From Nitrososphaerales archaeon (GTDB lineage Archaea; Thermoproteota; Nitrososphaeria; Nitrososphaerales; CADDZS01), in NCBI GenBank assembly GCA_030043455.1, contig JASHXQ010000185.1, positions 1-27,198 of the forward strand: a DNA stretch of 27,198 bases. Direction: 5' to 3'. Below the pieces are notes generated by a model. It did not search any database and had not been told where the DNA came from. It was given only the letters and a program-made list of their open reading frames with translations. This document shows positions 13,056 to 21,589 of this stretch, piece after piece (position 1 is the stretch's first letter; every line of letters starts with the position of its first letter). The translations under genes and the position numbers were made by a program.

Positions 13056-15338
13056 TTGTTAGTCGGAGAGTCCTTGGAGCGCAAAGAGGGTCCCAGGCTC
13101 GTAACTGGAAAAGGTACTTTCACGATAGATGTCAAAATCCCTGACGAACTTTACGTGGCCTTTCTCCGGAGTCCGTATGCTCATGCCCGGATAAAATCTG
13201 CGAAAGCGAGCAAAAGCTCCGATGCTGGCTTCTCCATTTTTTTCGATGATGACTTTGGAAAGGATCTCCCGATGCTTTCCAGCTGGCCCGGGACTCCCGA
13301 ACCTCCCTTTCCTCTACTGGCGAGAGGCGCAGTTCTTTACTACGGTCAACTCGTTGCAGCCGCGGTTGCAGCGTCCCCAGCTCTCGCCGAGGATGCCGTG
13401 GAATCCGTAGACGTGGAATACGAGGCCCTTCCTGTCATTCTTGAGAGCGAAGATGCCCTAAAACCAGACGCTGTTCTGGTCCACGACGAGTTAAGGTCAA
13501 ATCTAATCGGATCCTGGAAAAGCGAGAACGGCTCCTTTGAAGAGGCTGCCTCCCGAGCTGACGTTTTAATCGAGGAAAAATTCTCGGCACAGCGGGTAAC
13601 CGGGCAGGCAATCGAACCGAGAGGCGCGGTGGCGAGCTGGGACAAATCCAGCGAGAAGCTTACCATCTGGCTGACTACACAGTGCCCGCACACCGACCGG
13701 AAAATAATCTCGGAGTGTACTAACCTCCCGGAAGATCGCATCCAGGTGCTCGCTTTGGATGTGGGCGGCGGATTTGGAATAAATTCCCACAGTTACCCGG
13801 AGCAAATTCTGACCTGTCTCCTCTCGATCAAACTGGGGAGGCCAATCAAGTGGACAGAAGACAGAAGGGAACATGTGGCAGGTGCGATCCACAGCGGGGA
13901 TTGCACGCAATGGATCACGATTGCGGCTTCCAAGGACGGAAGAATTCTAGGGATGAAGGAAAAAATTCTCCAGAATGCCGGAGCCTACCTGCAGACACGC
14001 CACGTAGTTTCGACCTTTGTTACCGCCCTGCTCGTGCCGGGCCCTTATTCCATTCCCTCTTTCTCCATAGAAGTCTCGGCCGTCTTCAGCAACAAGGGGC
14101 CGGTGGGAACATATCGGGCCTTCGGGATGACCCAGGCTACTTTTGCCCGCGAGCGCATGATGGACATCCTAGCGAGGCGCTTGGGCATAGATCCCGCTGA
14201 AGTACGTTTCAGGAATTTGATCGACCCGGCAGCTTTCCCCTTCATCAATCCTGCTGGTCTCCCGTACGACAGCGGCAACTATCGACTCACTTTTTCGAGG
14301 GCCCTCGAGCTTGCGGGGTATCAAGAATTTAGGCGGAGGACTCAATCTCAAAAACCCGGAAAAAGGTCCGGAATAGGGATCGGTTTCTATCTGGAGATGG
14401 GTGGGGTCGGGGCTCTGCACATGCTCCCCACCAAGGGATCAACTTACGCCCCCAATGAGTCAGCCCGGGTCAGGCTTTACGAAGATGGGCGAGTTGTGGT
14501 ATTTACCGGGGTAGCTCCCACCGGACAGGGCCTCGAGACCTCCCTCGCGCAGATTGCCGCAGGGACTTTAGGCGTACCGCTCAACCGTGTCGACATCCTT
14601 CACGGCGATACTGAAACCTGTCCCTACAGCGGTGATGGGACTATCGCGAGCCGGAGTGCGAACATGGCAGGTAATGCAGTATACCTTGCTGCGAGTCGAT
14701 TGAAACGGACTCTGGACAAGCGGGTGTGGATGAAGCTCGGTCCGGACAGGGATTCTACGATATCGCTCCAGGACTCAAAGATCATTGCAAAAAGCAAGAG
14801 CCTTACTTTAACCGAGCTTTTCGATGGCAGCCCGTACATCGAAGAGACCAAGTTCTACGTCCCCAGAACAACTTCTGGGACAACCGCGTACGGGATCCAG
14901 ATCGCAAACGTGGAAATTGATGAAGAAACCGGCAAAGTCAGGGTAACAAAACTGACAACCGTTCATGACTGCGGGCGAATGTTGAATCCAGCCATCGTCG
15001 AGGGCATGACTCAGGGCGGGTGCGCGCAGGGGATTTCTGCTGCCCTTCTAGAAGAAGTAGCTTACGGAGATGACGGTTCAATCACAACCAGCACCTTCGG
15101 GGATTACTTGATCCCGACTGCGATGGAAATGCCCGAACTGGCTTCGGATCACACCATAACACTGTCTCCTACAAACCCTCTAGGGGTCAAGGGAGGCGGT
15201 GAAGGGGGAATCATTGGAGCGCCAGCCGCGATCGCGAACGCAGTGTGCGACGCCTACTCTTCGGACGGGCTGTCCCTTTCCAGAATTGTGACAAGACCGG
15301 AGAATCTATTTTTCAAGATCCGAAATCTTGAGAGTTAG
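13056..15338 (+). CDS. Molybdenum hydroxylase large subunit (xanthine dehydrogenase/CoxL family)
   Basis: A 760-residue molybdopterin-cytosine-dinucleotide-binding subunit of the xanthine oxidase/CO dehydrogenase family. Landmarks in order: RKEGPRLVTGKGTF at the N-terminus, VGGGFG, GTYRAFGMTQATFARERMMD (residues about 350-370), PTGQGLETSLAQIAAGTLGVP, GDGTIASRSANMAGNAV, and the catalytic Glu near residue 716 in GVKGGGEGG, followed by APAAIANAVCDA. The active-site loop is TYRAFGM. It is neither AYxCSFR (form I CO dehydrogenase) nor AYRGAGR (form II), so CO is unlikely as substrate. The TTG start at 13056 fits the family N-terminus. No FAD or 2Fe-2S subunit gene is adjacent, so partner subunits must be encoded elsewhere. 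Substrate unknown. Confidence 0.92.
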   Translation: MLVGESLERKEGPRLVTGKGTFTIDVKIPDELYVAFLRSPYAHARIKSAKASKSSDAGFSIFFDDDFGKDLPMLSSWPGTPEPPFPLLARGAVLYYGQLVAAAVAASPALAEDAVESVDVEYEALPVILESEDALKPDAVLVHDELRSNLIGSWKSENGSFEEAASRADVLIEEKFSAQRVTGQAIEPRGAVASWDKSSEKLTIWLTTQCPHTDRKIISECTNLPEDRIQVLALDVGGGFGINSHSYPEQILTCLLSIKLGRPIKWTEDRREHVAGAIHSGDCTQWITIAASKDGRILGMKEKILQNAGAYLQTRHVVSTFVTALLVPGPYSIPSFSIEVSAVFSNKGPVGTYRAFGMTQATFARERMMDILARRLGIDPAEVRFRNLIDPAAFPFINPAGLPYDSGNYRLTFSRALELAGYQEFRRRTQSQKPGKRSGIGIGFYLEMGGVGALHMLPTKGSTYAPNESARVRLYEDGRVVVFTGVAPTGQGLETSLAQIAAGTLGVPLNRVDILHGDTETCPYSGDGTIASRSANMAGNAVYLAASRLKRTLDKRVWMKLGPDRDSTISLQDSKIIAKSKSLTLTELFDGSPYIEETKFYVPRTTSGTTAYGIQIANVEIDEETGKVRVTKLTTVHDCGRMLNPAIVEGMTQGGCAQGISAALLEEVAYGDDGSITTSTFGDYLIPTAMEMPELASDHTITLSPTNPLGVKGGGEGGIIGAPAAIANAVCDAYSSDGLSLSRIVTRPENLFFKIRNLES

Positions 15339-15361
15339 TCCAAGCCAAGTAAACACGAACT

Positions 15362-15369
15362 CATATATC
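15362..15369 (+). promoter_or_regulatory. Putative TATA box
   Basis: CATATATC between the molybdenum hydroxylase stop and the TTG at 15422. The expected transcript start is near 15391, giving a leader of about 30 bases. This suggests the cyclase-like gene has its own promoter. Confidence 0.35.
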
Positions 15370-15421
15370 AGATTTGGAAAAAGGACCGCACATCAGTTTT
15401 CCTTTCAATTGGTAACGAAAC

Positions 15422-16540
15422 TTGGCTTACTTCGATAGCAACGGTGAATACCTCGCGGAGATCATTGACCATTTAATCACAGTTCCAGTTTTCACCGGTT
15501 CCTCTCTAGCTAACAGGCCTGTAGTCTTGGAGCTTTACCGGGCCGCGAGAGCAAAGTCTGGTGGGCCTCTGGTATTCGAAGCTGCCGAAAAAATCGTATC
15601 TGCTGCGAAGTCGCTTGATGAGAAGGAGAAAAAATCCATAATCTTGACCACGGGGTTCATCATACCTCCTTGGATTCAGCCTGAAACAGACGGGCCAGTG
15701 GGATCGGTCTCTCTTGCACGATCTTTAGCTCTGGCTTTCGATCTCGTCCCCGTGATTATCACAGAGCAGAGTTCCGTGGAAAAACAAGCTAGACTCGCCG
15801 AGCAGGGTGGCTTCAGAGTCACAAGCTACGAAAGGGCGGCGGAGGTTCCGAGAAGTCTGGCGATCGAAGGCTTCACTCTGGACCGATCAGCGGCGAAAAA
15901 GGAGTCCGAAGAATTATTGCAGAGAATCTCCCCCTGCGCGATCATCTCTATCGAAAAGGCCTCCCCCAACAGGAAGGGAATCTTTCATAGTGGCATCGGG
16001 GTGGATGTAAGCTCATTATCCGCAAAGGTAGATGCCCTAATTGAATCGGCTCGGGAAATTGGAATCCCCACGATCGGCATCGGCGACGCCGGGAATGAAA
16101 TCGGCATGGGCATCATCGAAGACACGGTGAGGGAGATTCTTCCCACAGGCAAGGATTGCGGCTGCCCCTGCCATTCAGGTGTTGCCTCGGCGATCTCTAC
16201 AGATTCTCTCATCGTCGCCGGCACCTCGAACTGGGGCTGCTCCGCGATTGAAGCGATGCTGTCTTATTACTTCAAGGCTCCCGAATTGCTCCATGATGGC
16301 GCGACGGAAGAGATTCTCATCAGGGCGGCGGCGTCTGCCGGCTTTATCGATCCTGCTTCGGGGTTTGCCGATGCGGGGGTAGACGCGATTCCCGGAAAGA
16401 TTCACGGCTCCATGATCGAGGTCCTCAATTTTGTGACCAAATCGCGCTACACCGAATCACTCTACATCAAGAAATACCGGGAATACACGAAGGACAAGGA
16501 GAAAATCGCCCGACTAATCAAAAACGCGGAAGAGAGTTAG
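15422..16540 (+). CDS. D-glutamate cyclase-like protein (DUF4392/GLUCM C-terminal domain)
   Basis: A 372-residue protein matching the DUF4392 domain found at the C-terminus of D-glutamate cyclase, which turns D-glutamate into 5-oxo-D-proline. Marker stretches are ILTTGFIIPPWIQPETDGPVG near residue 80, the IEKASPNRKGIFHSGIGVD block, GIGDAGNEIGMG, and CGCPCHSGVASAIS with TDSLIVAGTSNWG. The Cys-Gly-Cys-Pro-Cys cluster is notable. The start is TTG at 15422. It overlaps by three bases with the stop of the convergent maleate-isomerase-like gene, so their ends are shared. Activity is inferred from the domain only. Confidence 0.83.
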   Translation: MAYFDSNGEYLAEIIDHLITVPVFTGSSLANRPVVLELYRAARAKSGGPLVFEAAEKIVSAAKSLDEKEKKSIILTTGFIIPPWIQPETDGPVGSVSLARSLALAFDLVPVIITEQSSVEKQARLAEQGGFRVTSYERAAEVPRSLAIEGFTLDRSAAKKESEELLQRISPCAIISIEKASPNRKGIFHSGIGVDVSSLSAKVDALIESAREIGIPTIGIGDAGNEIGMGIIEDTVREILPTGKDCGCPCHSGVASAISTDSLIVAGTSNWGCSAIEAMLSYYFKAPELLHDGATEEILIRAAASAGFIDPASGFADAGVDAIPGKIHGSMIEVLNFVTKSRYTESLYIKKYREYTKDKEKIARLIKNAEES

Positions 16541-17280
16541 CGAAAGAGTTCGCCTAGTGGAATAGCTTCCTTTCCGTTCCACCTCATAGCCTCAAGACAC
16601 TTCCAGAGTGTTGCAGAATTACTGCTGACGACCGGCTTTCCCAGAGATTTCTCTATGGAACCGAGGATCGGGAAGGTTTTGAGATCAGTGCAACTGAGAA
16701 AAATTCCTTCAGCGTTGCCAGAGTCGACCTTCATCGCCAGTTTGAAAGCTGTTTCCGGAGGTTCTTTGTGCAGAGCTTCTCCTTCGAGATGACCCAGACC
16801 GGAAATTCTCGTTACTTCGATGCCATTTTCTTCCAAGAATTTCTTTTCCGCCATATTTACTTCCTCGATGTACGGTGTGCCCACCGCTACTTTCGAGATA
16901 TGGAGTTTGTTAAGGGCGTCGATCACCGCTGAAGCAGTAGTCACTGCCGGAACTCGTATGCGGGACTCCATCCTCTTGGCCAAGCTCTTTTCCCATGGTA
17001 GTCCTTCGATCAGGCTTCCGGTGGTGCAGGCATAGGCAATCACGTTAACTCTAGCCGTGGCGAGGAGGTCACAGGCAGCTTCTGTATCTTCCGACATCTG
17101 AATTAGGTGTTCTTTGTCACCCCTGGGAAGAAACAGCCGGGTAGCGTGGACCGAGACTCCGGTAGGTGCATAGGCGTTGAATTCCGGTTCGATTGTGACG
17201 TTGAGAGAGGGGACGATTAGGCCGATCCGGAAAGCATTGCTGTAATTTGGGGTTTGTCCCTCGTAGGTAGCCTGTTTCAT
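16537..17280 (-). CDS. Maleate isomerase / Asp-Glu racemase superfamily protein
   Basis: A 247-residue protein of the two-cysteine Asp/Glu racemase superfamily, closest by motif to maleate cis-trans isomerase and arylmalonate decarboxylase. The first Cys lies in IAYACTTGSL (C85) and the second in FLSCTDLKTF (C197). The opening RIGLIVPSLNVTIEPEF contains the Asn-x-Thr-x-Glu-Pro-Glu-Phe signature of maleate isomerases. It starts with ATG, 33 bases after the UbiD gene on the same strand, so the two are likely co-transcribed. That pairing fits aromatic or dicarboxylic acid breakdown. The exact substrate (maleate or a malonate) is open. Confidence 0.85.
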   Translation of the reverse strand: MKQATYEGQTPNYSNAFRIGLIVPSLNVTIEPEFNAYAPTGVSVHATRLFLPRGDKEHLIQMSEDTEAACDLLATARVNVIAYACTTGSLIEGLPWEKSLAKRMESRIRVPAVTTASAVIDALNKLHISKVAVGTPYIEEVNMAEKKFLEENGIEVTRISGLGHLEGEALHKEPPETAFKLAMKVDSGNAEGIFLSCTDLKTFPILGSIEKSLGKPVVSSNSATLWKCLEAMRWNGKEAIPLGELFR

Positions 17281-17313
17281 GTTTACTTCGAGTTAGATTT
17301 TCTACAATCGTTT

Positions 17314-18648
17314 CTAGCTTCGACGAACGTATTCGTCCAGCTGGATCTTCTCCTGCCCGGGGATATATTTTCGGATCTTCTCCTCCTTGGCCTCCAGCGG
17401 GGCTGTAGCATCAATCCCGATCTTGGACTGGTGAAGATGATGGAGATCCCTCGGAAAGCCCTGCGCCTCTGGAACTATGAAAATTCCCTTGTCCGGACGA
17501 CTCCTCGTCACCATCGCCCACCACACGTCGTCTAGGTTGTAAACATCGACGTCTTCGTCCACCACGATGCAATACTTCAGCCAGGAATATGCCCCGAAGG
17601 CGCACATTGCGACGTTCTTCGCCTCGCCCTCGGATCTCTTCTTTATTCCGATTACTCCACTAAGCAGAGAGGGTGTCACAGAAATTCCCGTGACTACGTA
17701 ACCTGAAGCAGTTAGGGCGCGATAGACCTTCGCCTCACGGGACAATGCAAGCAGATGGATATCTTCCTTCGTCCCCGCCTGGATGGTGTGATAGATCGCT
17801 CCGTTCCGGTAGGTAATCGCCTTTAGGTGAAAGACGTGGTTTTTCGTTTCGGGTATGTAAAATTGAAAGACATCACCGTAGGGTCCTTCTTCCTCGCGGA
17901 CATTCGCGAGAACCTCTCCTTCGAGAACGATTTCTGCGCTCGCAGGGACAGAGATGTCGACAGTCTCACATTTCACCAGTTCTACTGGCTCGCCGGCGAG
18001 AGCCCCGGCCAATTCATAGTGATCGACTCCATAGGGCAAAGTAGTGGAAGCTGCAATCATCTCCAGCGGATGGGCACCGATGACCACCGCTACCTCGAGG
18101 TTCCTGCCTAACTTTTCCGCCTTACCATGGATAACTCCGAGATGCTGGGGCGCCATCATCCTCACGCCGAATTTCTGCGAACCCTTGAGCTGCATTCGAT
18201 TAAAGGAAACGTTGCTGTATCCTGTTTCGGGATCTCGCGCAGTTACCATTCCAGCGGTGATGAAGGGTGCGACATCTCCTTCTGCATGGGTGACGATCGG
18301 CAGGATTTCCGAACGAGCCTCATCTCCGAGGAGAATATTTTCCTTGCACGGCCCGGAGCTTACGAGCTGGGGTTTGATCGGGCGATCAGCACGCGACACG
18401 TACTCCTCCACCGTTTTGCCCTCCGGGGTGTCGAGAGCCAGCGCGAGCATCTTCCTTGAAACGGTGAGGTTTGCGACCACCGGAAAAGTGCTGCCCCGTA
18501 CGCTGTGAAATTCGATCGCCTTGTTTTCCTTCTCGGCAGCGCGCACCACCGCGGACAGTTCAAATTTGGGATCGACATCGCGATCGACGTGTAGCAAAAG
18601 ATTGTTGGTTTCGAGTTGTTTCAGGTAAGATCGGAGATCGCGGACCAA
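17314..18648 (-). CDS. UbiD family prenyl-FMN-dependent decarboxylase
   Basis: A 444-residue UbiD-family enzyme, which uses prenylated FMN to (de)carboxylate aromatic or alpha,beta-unsaturated acids. Signatures are YSNVSFNRMQL (cofactor and metal binding), FGVRMMAPQHLG with the likely catalytic Arg, VVIGAHPLEMIAAS, the acidic REEEGPYGDVF loop (catalytic Glu pair), and KIGIDATAP near the end. Length is slightly under the usual 450-500. The TTG start at 18648 agrees with the TATA-like box at 18674-18683. No UbiX-type prenyltransferase gene, needed to make the cofactor, is in the window. The substrate is unknown; the following isomerase-like gene hints at organic-acid catabolism. Confidence 0.93.
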   Translation of the reverse strand: MVRDLRSYLKQLETNNLLLHVDRDVDPKFELSAVVRAAEKENKAIEFHSVRGSTFPVVANLTVSRKMLALALDTPEGKTVEEYVSRADRPIKPQLVSSGPCKENILLGDEARSEILPIVTHAEGDVAPFITAGMVTARDPETGYSNVSFNRMQLKGSQKFGVRMMAPQHLGVIHGKAEKLGRNLEVAVVIGAHPLEMIAASTTLPYGVDHYELAGALAGEPVELVKCETVDISVPASAEIVLEGEVLANVREEEGPYGDVFQFYIPETKNHVFHLKAITYRNGAIYHTIQAGTKEDIHLLALSREAKVYRALTASGYVVTGISVTPSLLSGVIGIKKRSEGEAKNVAMCAFGAYSWLKYCIVVDEDVDVYNLDDVWWAMVTRSRPDKGIFIVPEAQGFPRDLHHLHQSKIGIDATAPLEAKEEKIRKYIPGQEKIQLDEYVRRS

Positions 18649-18673
18649 ACTGCCTTGTTTCCTCTCCAGTTTG

Positions 18674-18683
18674 TTTTCTAAAG
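18674..18683 (-). promoter_or_regulatory. Putative TATA box for the UbiD operon
   Basis: CTTTAGAAAA on the minus strand, centred about 31 bases before the TTG at 18648. An almost leaderless transcript is expected. Confidence 0.45.
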
Positions 18684-18794
18684 TCTTCTGGGGAAAATCC
18701 AGACAGGAAGCTTGAAAGTGAGCGAGGTGCAGTCCCCAAAATTTACAAGCCTTCTTTTGACAAGGCCTTGAACTACGAGAGCGCGCCGTCTGGA

Positions 18795-19397
18795 ATGAGT
18801 ACTAATCTACCGAAGAAATCCAGGTGGCGATATCTACGGGTGCTGACCTACTTCATCCCCATCTTCATTATAATCGGGGGCTACGGGGTAATCGTGGTCG
18901 TGACCCAGGAAAGCTCTCCCTTCACCATCGTGACCGGGACGAGCATGCAGCCCACCATACTTCCGGGGTCGATCGCACTGATTGCAAAAGTCCCCTTCGA
19001 TCAGCTGAAAATCGGTGACGTGATTGTCCACACCACGCAGGACTCCCTGCTTGCGCCGTGCGACAGCTCCCCTGCGCAGACGTTGACGGGTGAGGTCTCT
19101 AATCCCTGCTTTGTAATCCACCGGATTGTACAGATCAGAACCGACGCTGGGGGCCAGAGGATAGTCACGACCAAAGGGGACGACAACTCGATTTCCATCG
19201 ATGGGATCGACACCGGGATAAATGCGTCGATGTATCTCGGAAAGGTGATCGTGCAGTTTCCGCTTCTCGGCTACCTGACCGAGCAACCGTACAATGAGAT
19301 CATCGCGTTATTCATCTTCATCGCGCTGATCGCCGAGCTTTTGTTTGAGAGAAGACAGTCTCCGCCTAAGCAACCTGTCGAAGGCGCCACCTCCTAG
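18795..19397 (+). CDS. Signal peptidase I (S26B, archaeal/SEC11 type)
   Basis: A 200-residue membrane protease that removes signal peptides from exported proteins. A TM helix lies at about 17-37 and another at about 168-185. The catalytic Ser is in TGTSMQPTI (S50) and the general base is a His in FVIHRIV (H109), which replaces the bacterial Lys. The Asp pair in TTKGDDNS (D129/D130) completes the archaeal/eukaryotic type. The ATG at 18795 lies just before the basic stretch and TM1. An in-frame TTG at 18768 is possible, since a TATA-like AAATTTAC at 18738-18745 would start the transcript near there. The frame stays open far upstream, but there it is antisense to the UbiD gene. Confidence 0.93.
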   Translation: MSTNLPKKSRWRYLRVLTYFIPIFIIIGGYGVIVVVTQESSPFTIVTGTSMQPTILPGSIALIAKVPFDQLKIGDVIVHTTQDSLLAPCDSSPAQTLTGEVSNPCFVIHRIVQIRTDAGGQRIVTTKGDDNSISIDGIDTGINASMYLGKVIVQFPLLGYLTEQPYNEIIALFIFIALIAELLFERRQSPPKQPVEGATS

Positions 19398-19455
19398 AAA
19401 GGACTACGCCTACACTCGTAACTACGCGACTAATCGAAGACTGCGGTGAACCTGT

Positions 19456-20466
19456 CTACGCCGAGGTCTTTCCCAAGATCTCTGAGAGCAGAACGGGGTT
19501 GGCGTTCCCGCCGCTGATCACGGAGACCACCTTACCTCGGCCGAAGGGCAGCTTCTTTTGCAACACAGCCGCAACGGGCGCAGCTCCAGAGGGTTCGATC
19601 ATGATGTGGAGTTCGTTCAGTATGAAACGCATCGCCTGCCGGATCTCATCGTCACTCACGAGTACCATCTGGTCGACCAGGTCGAGCATCAAGCGCAAGT
19701 TCAATGGCTCCGTTGCAGAAGCCGCCATCCCGTCGGCGATGGTGTTCGTGGTCGTCGAGACTATTTTTCGCTCGGTGTACGATCGGTAAACTGCTGGCGC
19801 TCCCTCTGCGCAGACTCCGATGATTTTCGTCTGATGCAGCTTTTTCCCTTTGATCGCTGCGGCGATACCGCTTATCAAGCCCCCGCCACCAATTGGAACG
19901 AGAACGTAATCCGCGTCCGGAAGATCTTCGGTGATCTCAAGACCGATGGTGCCCTGCCCGGAAATTACGTCGGGTTCGCCAAAGGGATGGACCAACACCG
20001 CCCCTTCTTTTTCCACGATTTCTCGGGCCTGCGTGGACAGATCCAGCACGTTCTTCCCGTGTTTGATCAACTTCACATTGGGATATTCGCCGATCGCCCG
20101 GACCTTTGCCTCATTGGCCGTCTCGGGCACTATGATTGTCGCCTCCATGCCGACCATATAGGAGACGTATGCCACCGCGAGCCCGTGATTACCGGCGGAA
20201 AAAGTCACGAGAGCCTTCTTTGAGCCTGACTCGGCCAGTCGGAGAATTTTGTTTAGGGCGCCCCGGATCTTGAACACCCGGATGGGCTGGTAACACTCCA
20301 GCTTTAGGTATGAATCTATGCCTGATCTTAGGGAGAGGGTTCTGGAGGGATAAAGCGGCGTTCGCGTGTAATACTTCGAAGCTCGCTTTCTCGCATCCTC
20401 GATAGACTGGAGGTTGATCTTCCTGACAGTTTCTTTTTGTTCCGGGGTCAGCTCAAATTCAGACAT
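19456..20466 (-). CDS. Threonine/serine dehydratase-like PLP enzyme
   Basis: A PLP fold-type II enzyme of 336 residues from the ATG at 20466. The PLP lysine is in VFKIRGA (K66); the residue before Phe-Lys is Val where Ser is common. Other marks are SAGNHGLAVAY (substrate loop), the phosphate-binding IGGGGL and the late SGGNANP. There is no C-terminal ACT domain, so it is of the short, catabolic type. A GTG at 20478 would add four residues and overlap the upstream stop as GTGA, so translational coupling is likely. Together with the ornithine-cyclodeaminase-like gene it resembles the BhcB/BhcD (hydroxyaspartate) or EutB/EutC (hydroxyectoine) pairs, in which the dehydratase product is an imine. 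The substrate may therefore be a beta-hydroxy amino acid other than threonine. Confidence 0.9.
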   Translation of the reverse strand: MSEFELTPEQKETVRKINLQSIEDARKRASKYYTRTPLYPSRTLSLRSGIDSYLKLECYQPIRVFKIRGALNKILRLAESGSKKALVTFSAGNHGLAVAYVSYMVGMEATIIVPETANEAKVRAIGEYPNVKLIKHGKNVLDLSTQAREIVEKEGAVLVHPFGEPDVISGQGTIGLEITEDLPDADYVLVPIGGGGLISGIAAAIKGKKLHQTKIIGVCAEGAPAVYRSYTERKIVSTTTNTIADGMAASATEPLNLRLMLDLVDQMVLVSDDEIRQAMRFILNELHIMIEPSGAAPVAAVLQKKLPFGRGKVVSVISGGNANPVLLSEILGKTSA

Positions 20467-20474
20467 TTGATTTT

Positions 20475-21476
20475 TCACTCACTTCTCTCTGCCACAAAAT
20501 TAATCCAACTGCCAGCTTTCTTGGAAACGGCTTTTTGATAGATGCGCTGGGCAGAGGCTAGATCTTCGATCGCGAGACCAGCAGACTTGAAAATCGTGAT
20601 TTCGTCGTCGCCCGTCCTGCCTTTCACCGCTCCCACGAGAATCTCTCCGATTTCTCCCTTGATATGGGAGTCGCCTATGAGACCCTCACTCCTCGGGACC
20701 CGGAAATCCTCCGCCTCTTCGATCGCGGACTGTCGCCGGTCTACGAAGAAGGCGCTTTTCACCACGGCCTCTGAATCCAACTCCCGGAAAGGTGGTACTG
20801 AAGCTCCAACAGCGTTGATGTGAGCTCCCGGATCAATCCACGCCCCCTTCAAAATGGGTGCGGTCGCAGCAGTTACGGTACAGATGATTCCGGCACCTCT
20901 GACGGCTTCTTGCGCACTTTCGACAGCTTCGACATCGAGACCTGCGACTCCTTTGTTTCGCAGCGCTTTTGCATGTTCGAACTCTCTCGACCAGATCCTC
21001 ACTTCCCGGAGGGATTTCCTCACCAGAGGGATGGCTTCCAGGTGCATCTTGGCCTGGGTACCTGAACCCAGAATCGCGAGAATCCTGGCGTCCTTCCTCG
21101 CCAGAAGATCCGTCGCCACCGCGCTCACGGCGGCCGTGCGAATCGCTGTTACCGAACCGGCGTCGATGATCGCCTGCAAGTGACCGTGTTCAGTTTCAAA
21201 GAGCTGAATAGCTCCCTGGTGAGAGTCGAATTTAGTTCCGTGGTTTCCCGGAAAAACTGTGACGACCTTTATACCCACAGCTGGATGGTTTCCTCCCAGA
21301 TAGGCAGGCATCATACCTAGGATACCTTTCTTGTCCGGTTGCCGCAGTGCCTGTCTCTGCGGCAAGATCACTTCTCCCCTCGCAAGGGCGGCCAACGCCT
21401 CCCGCATGGTGGCAATGCATTCTCCCATCGAAAGGAGGCTCCTTACCTCGTCAGCACCGACGATCAACGTGTCCAT
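20475..21476 (-). CDS. Ornithine cyclodeaminase / mu-crystallin family NAD(P)-dependent enzyme
   Basis: A 333-residue member of the ornithine cyclodeaminase/alanine dehydrogenase/iminosuccinate reductase family. Seen are the substrate-binding Lys in VGIKVVTVFPGN, the segment DAGSVTAIRTAAVSAVATDLLA, the dinucleotide-binding loop ILGSGTQAKMH (GxGxxA) and INAVGASVPPFRELD, with an Asp near the active site. The ATG at 21476 gives the normal N-terminus. Its stop overlaps a possible start of the threonine-dehydratase-like gene, so both are one operon. The pairing makes imine reduction more likely than true ornithine cyclisation; this is inference. Confidence 0.9.
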   Translation of the reverse strand: MDTLIVGADEVRSLLSMGECIATMREALAALARGEVILPQRQALRQPDKKGILGMMPAYLGGNHPAVGIKVVTVFPGNHGTKFDSHQGAIQLFETEHGHLQAIIDAGSVTAIRTAAVSAVATDLLARKDARILAILGSGTQAKMHLEAIPLVRKSLREVRIWSREFEHAKALRNKGVAGLDVEAVESAQEAVRGAGIICTVTAATAPILKGAWIDPGAHINAVGASVPPFRELDSEAVVKSAFFVDRRQSAIEEAEDFRVPRSEGLIGDSHIKGEIGEILVGAVKGRTGDDEITIFKSAGLAIEDLASAQRIYQKAVSKKAGSWINFVAERSE

Positions 21477-21558
21477 GATTTTCCCAGCACTTTTTGAATT
21501 CCCAAATTCGTGTGAATATGAAATTCTTTCTCTCGAGTTGGAGATCGTTCATAACAGC

Positions 21559-21566
21559 TTTATAAT
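21559..21566 (+). promoter_or_regulatory. TATA box for a leaderless cyclase transcript
   Basis: TTTATAAT centred about 27 bases before the TTG at 21590, so transcription should start at or next to the start codon. Confidence 0.5.
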
Positions 21567-21589
21567 TCCCGAGATTCTATCCCTCTTCT

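Noticed and set aside
18471..18794. Long N-terminal extension of the signal peptidase frame
   Set aside because: Its first half is antisense to the UbiD gene and Cys/Arg-rich; signal peptidases of this type start just before the first TM helix, where an ATG is present.
19558..20223. 221-residue plus-strand frame opposite the dehydratase gene
   Set aside because: His/Arg-rich shadow without motifs; the minus strand encodes a complete PLP enzyme.
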